A stretch of DNA of 64,000 nt from Neobacillus niacini (lineage in GTDB: Bacteria; Bacillota; Bacilli; Bacillales; Cytobacillaceae). The stretch covers positions 119,800 to 183,799 of the forward strand of contig NZ_JACWFG010000003.1 in the NCBI RefSeq assembly GCF_019749295.1, in the 5' to 3' direction. Within the stretch, counting starts at the first letter, position 1, and each line of letters begins with the position of its first letter. Positions 1-8,071 of the stretch are shown here, one piece after another. A program made the translations under genes and the position numbers. The notes below the pieces were generated by a model. That model saw only the letters and a program-made list of their open reading frames with translations, ran no database searches and was not told where the DNA came from.

Positions 1-661
1 CCTCTGATGAGGTAAAGTCGAGAATATCATCTGTAATTTGAAAAGCCATCCCAACATAATAGCCAAATAAATACAGTTTATTATGTATAGACTCTTCTAC
101 ATCAGCTGCAATAGCACCAAGCTGGCAGCTTGCTGAGATTAACAATGCCGTCTTTCGTTTGATTCTTCTTAAATAATCCCGAAGATTTTGATTAAAACGA
201 TACTTGTCTTTTATCTGTTGAATTTCACCAACAGTTACCTCAACAATGGTATGGGCTAATATTTTATGAGCTAAGGGCTTATGAATGCCACTCATCAGTT
301 CCAGTGACAGCGCAAAGATAAAATCACCCGTATACATAGCTGTCTTATTGTCCCATTTCGCTTTAACCGTTGGCTGGCCTCTTCGCAAATCCGCGTCGTC
401 GATAACATCATCATGAACTAATGAAGCCATGTGGATCAGTTCTAGAGCAACAGCCACATTCTTCATTACATTAATATCATAGTTGCCGAACTTTCCTGCC
501 AATAAAACAAAAACAGGACGAATCCTTTTACCACCTGCCTGCAGGGTATGTAAAGAAGCCCGTTTCAAAAGAAGAGAGTCCGCCTGAATGGTCTCTTCTA
601 ACGTTCTTTCAATTAAATTAATATCTGAATTCAAAAATGAATACATCATCTTTAATTTCAT
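1..661 (-). CDS. hepT: Heptaprenyl diphosphate synthase component II (3' part outside window)
   Basis: Large catalytic subunit of the two-component heptaprenyl diphosphate synthase that builds the C35 side chain of menaquinone-7 from FPP and IPP at the membrane. The gene starts with ATG at 661 and runs off the window at base 1, so about 220 N-terminal residues are visible of a usual 320-350. GGKRIRP is at residues 43-49, the first aspartate-rich motif DDVID at 84-88, and the second, DDILD, near 211, all standard for trans-polyprenyl synthases. It lies 45 bp after menG in the hepS-menG-hepT order known from B. subtilis. Identification is secure; only the C-terminus is unseen. Confidence 0.95.
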   Translation of the reverse strand, partial: MKLKMMYSFLNSDINLIERTLEETIQADSLLLKRASLHTLQAGGKRIRPVFVLLAGKFGNYDINVMKNVAVALELIHMASLVHDDVIDDADLRRGQPTVKAKWDNKTAMYTGDFIFALSLELMSGIHKPLAHKILAHTIVEVTVGEIQQIKDKYRFNQNLRDYLRRIKRKTALLISASCQLGAIAADVEESIHNKLYLFGYYVGMAFQITDDILDFTSSE

Positions 662-706
662 TTGTATTCACCAGCTTTTCGTCCTGTTTACATGTCTAAT
701 TACAAA

Positions 707-1411
707 TTACCTTTTATAACCGATATGAACTGCAGCCGCTCCACCACTATACGGTTTATAAAAAACATTTTTAAAACCAGCAGTTTCAAACATTTTCGCT
801 AATTCTTTCATACCTGGGAAATCCCGGGCAGATTCCTGGAGCCACGAGTATTCTTGATAACTCTTTGCAAATAACTTGCCAAACATAGGCATGATAAATT
901 TAAAGTAGAAATAAAATAACTGTTTATAACCAGGTAAGGTAGGCTGGGATGTTTCTAGGCAAACTGCAATGCCTCCTGGTTTTACTACACGGTGCATTTC
1001 TTTTAATACTTGCAGGTAATCAGGTACATTCCTCAAACCAAAACCTATAGTCACATAGTCAAAGCTGTTATCCGGGAAAGGAAGTTCCATGGCATTACCA
1101 TGTATTAAAGTTACCTGGTTTAGACCTAAATTTTTTACTTTTTCTAAACCCACGTTTAGCATATTTTGACTAAAATCTAATCCATTAACCTCACCAGAAG
1201 GGCCAACGGCCTCAGCTAGGGCAATCGTCCAGTCACCTGTTCCACAACATACATCAAGCGCTTTCGAACCTGGCTTAACATTCATTCTTTTCATTGTATC
1301 TTTACGCCATTTGATGTGCTGCTGAAAACTAATTACTGAGTTCATTTTATCGTAGTTATCTGAGATTTTTTCAAATACCTTATGAACTCGTTGTTCCTTA
1401 GATTGCTGCAT
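707..1411 (-). CDS. menG: Demethylmenaquinone methyltransferase
   Basis: SAM-dependent C-methyltransferase for the last step of menaquinone synthesis, converting demethylmenaquinone to menaquinone (UbiE/MenG family). It has 234 residues, close to the 233 of B. subtilis MenG. The SAM-binding motif [11 protein letters not shown], lies at about residues 52-61 and the downstream GFGLRNVPD motif typical of UbiE is present. It starts 4 bp after the hepS stop, with an AAGGGTAAG-type ribosome site inside the hepS end, so it is translated from the hepS transcript. Position between the two subunits of heptaprenyl diphosphate synthase fits quinone biosynthesis exactly. Confidence 0.96.
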   Translation of the reverse strand: MQQSKEQRVHKVFEKISDNYDKMNSVISFQQHIKWRKDTMKRMNVKPGSKALDVCCGTGDWTIALAEAVGPSGEVNGLDFSQNMLNVGLEKVKNLGLNQVTLIHGNAMELPFPDNSFDYVTIGFGLRNVPDYLQVLKEMHRVVKPGGIAVCLETSQPTLPGYKQLFYFYFKFIMPMFGKLFAKSYQEYSWLQESARDFPGMKELAKMFETAGFKNVFYKPYSGGAAAVHIGYKR

Positions 1412-1415
1412 ACGC

Positions 1416-2228
1416 TTACCCTTCTTCCACTAAAGTATTCGCCAATGGTTGATGTTCATTAATGATCGAAGTAATTCTTTCTTCTAACATATCATTTAGA
1501 TATGGGAGCTGACTAATCCCTTTTAAGAGGAATTGTTTTGAAGAATCAAGATAATGATCACAAATCACTAGCAAATCTCTCTGCTGTTTATCTGATAGAT
1601 TTTTTATTGAAATATTATTATTAGCTATTGTTAATTCTTTTAGGATTTCAAACACTAAGCTGTTTCCTGCTTGTATAAATAATTTCTTTTCGTGAAGCAA
1701 ACGCTTGAAAAAGAATAAATTACCTACAAACTCATTCCATAGGTCCACTTTAAAGCAATCAGAGAATTTCACAAGTAAAGAGCTTTCAATTCTCTTAATA
1801 CTAGTCATTAAGTTATCAATTCCATTAAGTTCTTTTTGATATACGGAAACTTTATGTTCATTAACCAATTTTATCCCTTTGGAGAGTTCTTTTATCATGT
1901 TTATATCTTCAGACTCTGCCAAAAGTTTATAATACAATCCACTATAATAATCTCCAGCTAGGACCGTTAATTGTCTATTTATATCATCCACATGAGCATT
2001 AGATATATGCTCATGGGTATCAAGGGCAATCTGGATAAGCATCGTAGTCATCGCATAATTTTTTAACTCATTGTAAGACAATTCGAGTCGATCCATAATG
2101 GATACAAGAATAAGCAGTTTATCTTCATCAATTACAGGCGTCTCAATATATTTTAGCAAGTAAGGATGAAATACTTTTTGCTCAACTTGCTCCTTTATGT
2201 CTGTAAACTTTTGTCGAATGTCTGGCAA
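1416..2228 (-). CDS. hepS: Heptaprenyl diphosphate synthase component I
   Basis: Small non-catalytic subunit that pairs with HepT. It is 270 residues when read from the TTG at 2228. That start is preferred because AAGGGTGA lies five to seven bases upstream and because it makes the N-terminus line up with B. subtilis HepS (a conserved HPYL...IDEDKLL segment follows at the same distance); an in-frame GTG at 2237 overlaps the ribosome site. The protein is helical, without membrane segments or catalytic motifs, as known for this family. First gene of hepS-menG-hepT. Confidence 0.9.
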   Translation of the reverse strand: MPDIRQKFTDIKEQVEQKVFHPYLLKYIETPVIDEDKLLILVSIMDRLELSYNELKNYAMTTMLIQIALDTHEHISNAHVDDINRQLTVLAGDYYSGLYYKLLAESEDINMIKELSKGIKLVNEHKVSVYQKELNGIDNLMTSIKRIESSLLVKFSDCFKVDLWNEFVGNLFFFKRLLHEKKLFIQAGNSLVFEILKELTIANNNISIKNLSDKQQRDLLVICDHYLDSSKQFLLKGISQLPYLNDMLEERITSIINEHQPLANTLVEEG

Positions 2229-2297
2229 TTTAATCACCCTTGCTTCCCCGAATTAATATATTTATTACGATCCTCTTATGTTAACAAGGCAGTGACA

Positions 2298-2306
2298 ATT
2301 ATATCA
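2298..2306 (-). promoter_or_regulatory. Extended -10 promoter for hepS
   Basis: On the minus strand TGATATAAT forms a perfect TATAAT preceded by the extended -10 TG. The -35 region about 17 bp further up is poor, as is common for extended -10 promoters. It lies about 70 bp before the hepS start and after the mtrB gene, suggesting that hepS-menG-hepT can be transcribed apart from folE-mtrB. Inferred from sequence only. Confidence 0.5.
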
Positions 2307-2371
2307 TAAAAGCGTATGTATGGGCAGAAATTCACAAAATAAATACATCTAAACACTTTGGAAATAAGAAT

Positions 2372-2400
2372 GAAAAAAATAAAACGGTTATATTAATAAC
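2372..2400 (-). terminator. Weak terminator-like hairpin after mtrB
   Basis: A short AT-rich inverted repeat (GTTAT, loop TAAT, ATAAC) just below the mtrB stop is followed on the minus strand by a T-rich run (TTTTATTTTTTT). The stem is only five base pairs with little GC, so termination would be partial. Readthrough into hepS is likely. Confidence 0.35.
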
Positions 2401-2411
2401 ATTTTTCTAAA

Positions 2412-2651
2412 TTACTTTTTCATTTCGCTTTCAATTTCGCCAAAATGAGTCATTATTTTTGCATTTCCCCTAATTTTTATTGCTGATGTATGTTCGGTGA
2501 ATTGGGCGATTAAGACTTCGCCTTTATCCAGCTTCTCTGAATGATGAAATTTTGTATCACTTCCTCGAGTCAACCCGATAACACTAACACCATCATCAAC
2601 AGCTTTTATTACAACAAACTCACTACTATTTTGTGATTGACGTTTCTCCAT
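2412..2651 (-). CDS. mtrB: Tryptophan RNA-binding attenuation protein (TRAP)
   Basis: Subunit of the 11-mer ring that, with bound tryptophan, wraps GAG/UAG repeats in trp leader RNA and causes termination or blocks translation. It has 79 residues against 75 in B. subtilis. The core is intact: [19 protein letters not shown], then [10 protein letters not shown], and the RNA-contacting KIRGNA segment. ATG start at 2651 has GGGGTGAT upstream. It follows folE by 12 bp, the classic mtrA-mtrB operon. No trp operon lies in this window, so its targets are elsewhere. Confidence 0.97.
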   Translation of the reverse strand: MEKRQSQNSSEFVVIKAVDDGVSVIGLTRGSDTKFHHSEKLDKGEVLIAQFTEHTSAIKIRGNAKIMTHFGEIESEMKK

Positions 2652-2663
2652 AGTATCACCCCA

Positions 2664-3230
2664 TTAATTCTTAATTAAAGCTAATATTTCAGAACGAGCA
2701 ATGGTATCATTTGCAAGATTGCCCCGAACTGCAGTTGTCACTGTCTTTGACCCTGGTTTTTTTACTCCCCGCATGGTCATACACATATGCTCTGCCTCTA
2801 CGACAATCATTACTCCATGAGGATCTAACTTTTCCATCATACTATCGGCAATGGTAGAAGTAATCCTCTCCTGCAGTTGAGGTCTTTTAGCCACGGCCTC
2901 TACAGCCCTGGCTAATTTACTTAGCCCTGTTACACGACCGTTTTTAGGAATGTAGGCAACATGAGCTTTTCCGAAGAAAGGTACAAGATGATGTTCACAC
3001 ATGGAATAGAATGGAATATCCTTCACTAGCACTAATTCTTCATGGTCTTCACTAAAAATGGTCTCGAAGTGTTTTTTTGGATCTTCACTTAGACCGCTGA
3101 ATACCTCTTCGTACATTTTTGCTACTCGTTTCGGTGTATCCAGTAGGCCTTCTCTGCTCGGATCTTCACCAATTGCTGTTAATATTAAACGTACCGCCTC
3201 TTCGATTTGGGTACGATTCACTTCTTTCAT
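2664..3230 (-). CDS. folE: GTP cyclohydrolase I
   Basis: Converts GTP to 7,8-dihydroneopterin triphosphate, the first step of folate synthesis (mtrA in B. subtilis). It has 188 residues, near the usual 190. Zinc ligands are visible as Cys78 and His81 in MCEHHLVPF and Cys150 in HMCMTMRG; the substrate-site stretch GLSKLAR follows at about 102. ATG at 3230 with GGGGGA six bases upstream. It is the promoter-proximal gene of folE-mtrB and is separated from hbs by the hbs terminator at 3319-3354. Confidence 0.97.
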   Translation of the reverse strand: MKEVNRTQIEEAVRLILTAIGEDPSREGLLDTPKRVAKMYEEVFSGLSEDPKKHFETIFSEDHEELVLVKDIPFYSMCEHHLVPFFGKAHVAYIPKNGRVTGLSKLARAVEAVAKRPQLQERITSTIADSMMEKLDPHGVMIVVEAEHMCMTMRGVKKPGSKTVTTAVRGNLANDTIARSEILALIKN

Positions 3231-3318
3231 GCATATTCCCCCTACTGTATATCAAACAAGTATATATAATAAATACATCTTAGCACAACAAAAGTGATGT
3301 TCAAAGTTCTGATAAACA

Positions 3319-3354
3319 GAAAAAAGGTCACGAGACAAGACTCATGACCTTTTT
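3319..3354 (-). terminator. Intrinsic terminator of hbs
   Basis: Ten-base perfect stem (AAAAAGGTCA / TGACCTTTTT) extended by an inner GAG/CTC after one mismatch, followed on the minus strand by a T run. It lies 37 bp below the hbs stop codon. Confidence 0.9.
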
Positions 3355-3390
3355 GCCTAAGCAATCGCTTAAAGCAATAAACTTATGTAA

Positions 3391-3663
3391 TTATTTTACT
3401 GCGTCTTTAAGCGCTTTACCTGGTTTGAATGCAGGAACTTTGCTTGCACCAATTTCGATTTCCTCACCAGTTTGAGGATTACGTCCTTTACGTGCTGCAC
3501 GTTCGCGTACTTCAAAGTTACCAAAACCGATTAGTTGGACTTTATCACCATTTTTTAAAGCATCTAGAATTGAATCAAAAACAGCATCAACTGCTTTTGT
3601 AGCGTCTTTTTTAGAAAGTTCGCTTGCTTCTGCAACTGCGTTAATTAGTTCTGTCTTGTTCAT
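3391..3663 (-). CDS. hbs: HU-family nucleoid protein HBsu
   Basis: Small basic dimeric protein that bends and compacts DNA. It is 90 residues from the ATG at 3663, beginning [12 protein letters not shown] like B. subtilis HBsu. An in-frame GTG nine bases upstream overlaps the GGGAGGAGG ribosome site and is rejected. The DNA-binding arm with [10 protein letters not shown] is intact, as is the C-terminal [13 protein letters not shown] single-gene unit with its own terminator and a long leader, fitting high expression. Essentially certain. Confidence 0.98.
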   Translation of the reverse strand: MNKTELINAVAEASELSKKDATKAVDAVFDSILDALKNGDKVQLIGFGNFEVRERAARKGRNPQTGEEIEIGASKVPAFKPGKALKDAVK

Positions 3664-3991
3664 GCTATTCACCTCCTCCCAATAATATAGTTAAGAATCG
3701 TAAATAAGATTACTTATCTACATTTCTAAACAATTTTTATCAATTCTATACGTCATAGCGCGGTTTTATTGGCAAAGTAATCAAAAAATGCAGCTTTTGA
3801 TATTTTAATCTACTTTTTAATAAAAAACCTTATTATATAAAGGTTTCAAGCACCAAACGTAAGTCTGTTAAAAGATTATCACAATCATTTACGCTTATCA
3901 AGAATATTTCATGAAATAATGGTAATCTTTTTCTTCATTTCTACAAATTTCTACTATTTTTTAGAATTTCTGCTGTAGTTTTTTGTAAAAC
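3664..3991 (-). promoter_or_regulatory. Long AT-rich leader and promoter region of hbs
   Basis: About 330 bp lie between the spoIVA terminator and hbs with no credible gene. The minus strand holds a possible promoter (TTGATA, 17 bp, TAATCT) near 3880-3910 and, further down, a hairpin with stem AAACCTT / AAGGTTT (3825-3831 and 3840-3846) followed by TTTATT, which looks like a weak attenuator in the leader. B. subtilis hbs is known to have several promoters. The assignment here is inference. Confidence 0.4.
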
Positions 3992-4017
3992 AAGAAAAAA
4001 GACCCCAAATCGGAGTC
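3992..4017 (-). terminator. Intrinsic terminator of spoIVA
   Basis: Stem GACTCC / GGGGTC with one G-T pair and a five-base loop, followed on the minus strand by TTTTTTCTTG, eight bases below the spoIVA stop. Confidence 0.85.
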
Positions 4018-4024
4018 TCAACTC

Positions 4025-5503
4025 TTAAAGGATTATTGCAATTAAACCGCCTGATCCTTCGTTAATAATTCTCTCTAATGTTTCTTTTAGTTTATATCTC
4101 GCATTCTCTGGCATTAAGGATAGCTTTGCTTGGATACCTTCCCTAACGATGGAGCTTAGCGAGCGTCCAAAAATATCTGAATTCCAGATGGATAACGGAT
4201 CATCCTCAAAGTCCTGCATTAAGTAGCGAACAAGCTCTTCACTTTGCTTCTCTGTTCCGATAATTGGAGCAAATTCCGATTCAACATCCACCTTAATCAT
4301 ATGAATAGATGGAGCTACTGCACGCAGCCTTACGCCAAATCTTGCACCCTGACGGATAATTTCTGGTTCTTCCAAGCTCATGTCTGATAGTGATGGCGAG
4401 GCAATACCGTAACCTGTCTGCTTCACCATTCTTAACGCGTCTGATATATGATCATATTCCGCTTTTGCATGGGCAAAATCCTGCATTAGCTCAAGGAGAT
4501 GATCTTTACCTCTTATTTCTACTCCGACAATTTCTTTTAATATATCATCATAAAGTTCATCTGGAGCGAATAAGTCAATTTCTGCAACACCTTGACCCAT
4601 TTCGATTCCCGCTAATCCGGCTCTTTCAATATAGTCAAAGTCGCTAAATTGCTGAACGACCCTATCAACATCTCTTAATCTCTTTATATCTTTAACTGTT
4701 TCTTTGACTGCTTCTTGATAACTTTCACGAAGCCAGTGATTCTCTCTTAATACCATTACCCAGCTAGGGAGATTTACATTAACCTCAAGAACCGGGAACT
4801 CATATAGTGCCTCTCTGAGAACATTAAGCACATCACTGTCACGCATACTTTCTACACTCATTGCCAATACAGGTATGTCATATTTTTCTGCCAGGCTGGA
4901 TCTAAGTGTTTCTGTGCTCGGGTGATATGGCTGAGCACTATTGACGACCATTATAAATGGTTTGCCAACCTCTTTCAGCTCGTTGATCACTCTTTCCTCA
5001 GCTTCAATGTAATTACTTCTAGGTATTTCGCCGATTGTGCCATCAGTAGTCACTACAACCCCAATCGTGGAATGCTCCTGAATAACTTTCCTGGTTCCAA
5101 TTTCTGCTGCTTCATGGAATGGAATTGGCTCTTCATACCAAGGAGTGGTAATCATTCTAGGACCATTTTCATCCTCATACCCTTTTGCACCTGGAACGGT
5201 GTAGCCGACACAATCAACCAGTCTAATATTAACATTAAGCCCTTCGTCAACATGGACACTAGCAGCTTGATTCGGAACAAACTTGGGCTCGGTCGTCATG
5301 ATTGTTTTACCTGCAGCACTTTGAGGAAGCTCGTCGACTGTTCTAGATCTCTCTGCTTCATTGTCTATATTCGGTAAAACCACAAGCTCCATAAATTTTT
5401 TAATAAATGTGGATTTTCCTGTTCTAACAGCACCTACTACTCCTAAATAAATATCACCGCCAGTTCTTTCGGCAATATCTTTGAAAATATCAACCTTTTC
5501 CAA
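4025..5503 (-). CDS. spoIVA: Stage IV sporulation protein A, coat morphogenetic ATPase
   Basis: Polymerising ATPase that forms the base layer of the spore coat on the forespore surface in the mother cell. It has 492 residues, the same length as B. subtilis SpoIVA. The P-loop GAVRTGKST is at residues 24-32; the Walker B region (VVVTTDGTIG) and the sensor-like NSAQPYHP segment follow in the N-terminal GTPase-derived domain. The C-terminal end, GGLIAIIL, is the conserved membrane-anchoring tail. It is monocistronic, with its own terminator and a candidate sigma-E promoter. Confidence 0.98.
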   Translation of the reverse strand: MEKVDIFKDIAERTGGDIYLGVVGAVRTGKSTFIKKFMELVVLPNIDNEAERSRTVDELPQSAAGKTIMTTEPKFVPNQAASVHVDEGLNVNIRLVDCVGYTVPGAKGYEDENGPRMITTPWYEEPIPFHEAAEIGTRKVIQEHSTIGVVVTTDGTIGEIPRSNYIEAEERVINELKEVGKPFIMVVNSAQPYHPSTETLRSSLAEKYDIPVLAMSVESMRDSDVLNVLREALYEFPVLEVNVNLPSWVMVLRENHWLRESYQEAVKETVKDIKRLRDVDRVVQQFSDFDYIERAGLAGIEMGQGVAEIDLFAPDELYDDILKEIVGVEIRGKDHLLELMQDFAHAKAEYDHISDALRMVKQTGYGIASPSLSDMSLEEPEIIRQGARFGVRLRAVAPSIHMIKVDVESEFAPIIGTEKQSEELVRYLMQDFEDDPLSIWNSDIFGRSLSSIVREGIQAKLSLMPENARYKLKETLERIINEGSGGLIAIIL

Positions 5504-5561
5504 GTGATCCCCTCCCGATCATAGAGTAAAGTGGGATAATATTATCCATCAAGATATTTTT

Positions 5562-5588
5562 GGACAATATATATTTATGACGTTGTCC
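5562..5588. promoter_or_regulatory. Candidate SpoIIID sites on the spoIVA promoter
   Basis: GGACAA (5562-5567) and TTGTCC (5583-5588) form an inverted pair with 15 bp between, bracketing the candidate sigma-E -10. GGACAA(G) is the known core of SpoIIID binding sites. The same arrangement is seen at dacB (44284-44311). Binding is inferred, not shown. Confidence 0.45.
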
Positions 5589-5602
5589 TATATTCTTATG
5601 AC
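5572..5602 (-). promoter_or_regulatory. Candidate sigma-E promoter of spoIVA
   Basis: On the minus strand GTCATAA (5596-5602), 16 bp, CATAAATA (5572-5579). This is close to the sigma-E consensus (ATA near -35, CATACANT at -10), with the last T shifted. It lies 70-100 bp before spoIVA, which is sigma-E controlled in B. subtilis. The remainder of the 328-bp gap (about 5603-5770) holds no gene; a weak AATGAG/CTCATT stem near 5690-5740 is the only structure seen. Confidence 0.5.
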
Positions 5603-5770
5603 AGTTTTTTAAAATTTTTTTACCCCCCTAACTATTTATTCCTTGAATATGCTAGTATCTTTTGTGTCTGAACATTTGATTAAATGAGGGTTCCTGAGGT
5701 AAAGCAACACGGGAGAAACTCATTTTCCGTATTCATCTTTAACCTAATAGATAAATGGCACGTTGATGCC

Positions 5771-5814
5771 AAAAAAAACCCTTCTCCTACAATATATTTC
5801 GTAAGAGAAGGGTT
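5771..5814 (-). terminator. Intrinsic terminator of yphF
   Basis: Fourteen-base stem (AACCCTTCTC arm plus inner CTTAC/GTAGG with one G-T pair) followed on the minus strand by eight T. It lies 18 bp below the yphF stop. Confidence 0.92.
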
Positions 5815-5831
5815 ATGACTATTTGGCATTC

Positions 5832-6542
5832 TTATTGTTTTAAAAAAACTGGTTCATTATTCTCAGGGTCGATTGTATAAGGTAAAGAATAGGCTGGAAC
5901 AAACATGGAATCTTCCACAAGAATATAGCGTATATCCTCACCCGGCTTTACCTCTTTATCATTTTCCTTAAGCTTCTGAAATAAATCTTGCCGATAATCG
6001 ATAAAAACTTCAGCATTTGTTGTTACGACAAATGGAAGATTTTGATTAGTAAATGGACTAACTGCATATGGCTCCTGCTTATAACCTAATTCATCAAAGT
6101 CAATAGTATATACATTATCAGCAATTTTATCTTTATATGGCGGGTAACCATTGGACTTGATTCTTATATTAATTTCACGTATGGTATCAGCCATTCTCAA
6201 GTCTAATAGTTTTACGGTCGGGTTGGTTTCAACGTCTATTAGAACATATTGAAATATTCCTCCACTTTCAAATGCATTACCTGGCGGCTCAGCAATATAC
6301 TTGGGTGCAATTTTTTTAAATTCAATCGGATATTTTTGATATATCGGAGTCACTGCATCTTTTGTTTTTATCGGCAGGATACCTCCATTATCCTCTTTAA
6401 AGGAATTTACAGCTTGTTGAACTGCTTGGACTTGGTCTGTATATGGGATTTGATTTTCTGCTAACTTCTCCTTTGGATACATGCAGCCTGACAAAAACAA
6501 GGAAGTTAGTACTAGTAACACTCCGATGACTTTCCAATTCAT
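5832..6542 (-). CDS. yphF: YphF-like lipoprotein of unknown function
   Basis: A 236-residue secreted lipoprotein. The N-terminus has a charged start, a hydrophobic stretch (residues 6-18) and the lipobox LFLSGC with Cys20 as the likely lipidated residue, so the protein should be anchored on the outer face of the membrane or in the forespore envelope. No catalytic motif is recognised. AGGTGATTGT precedes the ATG. It sits with yphE between gpsA and spoIVA as in B. subtilis, where yphF has no firm function. Downstream of yphE by 22 bp and probably co-transcribed. Confidence 0.8.
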   Translation of the reverse strand: MNWKVIGVLLVLTSLFLSGCMYPKEKLAENQIPYTDQVQAVQQAVNSFKEDNGGILPIKTKDAVTPIYQKYPIEFKKIAPKYIAEPPGNAFESGGIFQYVLIDVETNPTVKLLDLRMADTIREINIRIKSNGYPPYKDKIADNVYTIDFDELGYKQEPYAVSPFTNQNLPFVVTTNAEVFIDYRQDLFQKLKENDKEVKPGEDIRYILVEDSMFVPAYSLPYTIDPENNEPVFLKQ

Positions 6543-6564
6543 ACAATCACCTATTTTTTATGTA

Positions 6565-6750
6565 TTATGTAAAAAGAACAATAAACAACGTAATTCCTGA
6601 AATAATTAAGAAAATATAAGCAAGCACACCAGTTAAAAACTTTAACACTCCTTTTAACTTATACCGGCTTAGATATATTGTAATTATTGCAAGGAACATA
6701 AGTCCCATTCCTGCAATTGAAATCCACATTTTCAGCATACCTGGTGACAT
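6565..6750 (-). CDS. yphE: YphE-like small membrane protein (DUF2768)
   Basis: A 61-residue protein made of two hydrophobic segments (about 7-25 and 37-58) around a basic loop with SRYKLKG. The ATG at 6750 is chosen because AAGGGGGGTG stands just upstream; an in-frame start 48 bases earlier lacks any ribosome site. DUF2768 proteins are typical of Bacillus and usually precede yphF, as here. Function unknown. Confidence 0.8.
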   Translation of the reverse strand: MSPGMLKMWISIAGMGLMFLAIITIYLSRYKLKGVLKFLTGVLAYIFLIISGITLFIVLFT

Positions 6751-6826
6751 TAGGACACCCCCCTTATTCCGAAAGCTATTATAACACAGGGAGCCCAATA
6801 CATAAAAAACTTTTGATTTTACCCAA

Positions 6827-6869
6827 ATAAAAAAACTGAAGTAAAGAGGGGCGAATTCCTTACTTCAGT
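6827..6869 (-). terminator. Intrinsic terminator of gpsA
   Basis: Perfect ten-base stem ACTGAAGTAA / TTACTTCAGT with a 15-base loop, followed on the minus strand by seven T and ATTT. It lies about 130 bp below the gpsA stop; the intervening 3' region carries the hairpins described at 6926-6952. Confidence 0.9.
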
Positions 6870-6925
6870 CTTAGTGACTAAAACAACCCAAACTCTAAGG
6901 TTCATACTACACGTGTGCTTCGCTT

Positions 6926-6952
6926 GCATTGTATGCAGGCGCGGCACAATGC
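6926..6952. repeat. Hairpins in the gpsA 3' region
   Basis: GCATTGT (6926-6932) pairs with ACAATGC (6946-6952). An alternative and overlapping hairpin is formed by the 19 bases at 6922-6940 (eight pairs, loop TGT). The stretch is richer in GC than its surroundings. It lies in the 130-bp transcribed tail between the gpsA stop and its terminator. No gene is seen in it. Confidence 0.5.
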
Positions 6953-6997
6953 GCATCATCGAATGCCTATTTTTCAATGAAAAATGTACCTTTTTTA

Positions 6998-8050
6998 TTA
7001 TTCGAGGTTTCTCTCCTCAAGGATATTAACCAAATCTTCCATTTCATGGGTTTTCCCGCGTGCCATTAAAACATCCACTGCATCCTTGGCATTTTTTCCA
7101 TTAAATAATACATCATAAAGGGCACATGTAATCGGCATGCTGACATTGTACTTCTCGGCAAGCTGATAGGCTGCTTTGGTTGTTCTTACACCCTCTACAA
7201 CCATCCCCATGTTCTCAAGAACCTCATCAAGGTTTTTTCCTTTACCAAGTAAATTACCTGCTCTCCAGTTCCTTGAATGTACGCTTGTACATGTAACAAT
7301 TAAATCCCCTATTCCCGTTAAACCCGAAAACGTTAAGGGGTTAGCACCCATTTTTGTACCAAGACGAGCGATCTCTGCTAATCCTCTAGTTATTAATGCG
7401 GCTTTTGCATTATCACCATACCCCAATCCGTCCGTGATTCCAGCAGCTAACGCAATAATATTCTTTAAAGCTCCACCTATCTCAACGCCAATGACATCCG
7501 GGTTCGTATAGACTCGAAAATTATGATTGATAAACAAATCTTGTATTCCTTCTGCAGCGGTCATATCTTCTGACGATACAGTTACAGTAGTTGGGTGCCT
7601 TAAACTAACTTCCTCCGCATGGCTTGGACCTGAGAGCACTACTACTGCTTTCAAAAGCTCACTCGGCATTTCTTCTTTAATTAGTTCCGAAATTCTTAAT
7701 AATGAATCTGGCTCAATTCCTTTACTAACATGTGCAATTGTTAAAGGCGAGTTTTGAACTGTACGGATTTTCCCAATTACCTCACGAATTGCTTTTGTCG
7801 GTACCGCTAAAATAACCTCTTTTATTCCTGCCAGAGCATCTTTTAAAGAAGCATAACCAACAATTAGCTCAGGCAGCACAATTTCTGGCAAGTATTTTTT
7901 ATTTGTATGAGATTGATTAATTTCTTGCACCTGGGATTCATTATGGCTCCACAATCTGACTTCATGTCCATTGTCTGCAAGGACCATCGCAAGAGCAGTT
8001 CCCCAGCTACCGGCACCTACAACAGCTACAGCTTTTTTCATATCCTGCAT
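6998..8050 (-). CDS. gpsA: NAD(P)-dependent glycerol-3-phosphate dehydrogenase
   Basis: Reduces dihydroxyacetone phosphate to sn-glycerol 3-phosphate for phospholipid synthesis. It has 350 residues from the ATG at 8050, chosen because GGTGGAG stands seven bases upstream; a TTG directly before it is less likely. The Rossmann motif GAGSWG is at 12-17, and the family signature around [17 protein letters not shown] is intact, followed by the GLAEIARLG and [15 protein letters not shown] segments. It follows der by 21 bp and is probably in one operon with it. Confidence 0.97.
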   Translation of the reverse strand: MQDMKKAVAVVGAGSWGTALAMVLADNGHEVRLWSHNESQVQEINQSHTNKKYLPEIVLPELIVGYASLKDALAGIKEVILAVPTKAIREVIGKIRTVQNSPLTIAHVSKGIEPDSLLRISELIKEEMPSELLKAVVVLSGPSHAEEVSLRHPTTVTVSSEDMTAAEGIQDLFINHNFRVYTNPDVIGVEIGGALKNIIALAAGITDGLGYGDNAKAALITRGLAEIARLGTKMGANPLTFSGLTGIGDLIVTCTSVHSRNWRAGNLLGKGKNLDEVLENMGMVVEGVRTTKAAYQLAEKYNVSMPITCALYDVLFNGKNAKDAVDVLMARGKTHEMEDLVNILEERNLE

Positions 8051-8071
8051 CAAATCACTCCACCGTAAAAA

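Noticed and set aside
4922..5377. 151-codon open frame on the plus strand opposite spoIVA
   Set aside because: No ribosome site, no family resemblance, and fully covered by the well-conserved spoIVA.
5640..5770. Small regulatory RNA between yphF and spoIVA
   Set aside because: Only a weak AATGAG/CTCATT stem is seen, without promoter or terminator of its own.
6799..6997. Small gene between gpsA and yphE (a spoVIF-type gene is found here in some Bacillus)
   Set aside because: No frame with a ribosome site and sensible product; the interval holds hairpins and the gpsA terminator.
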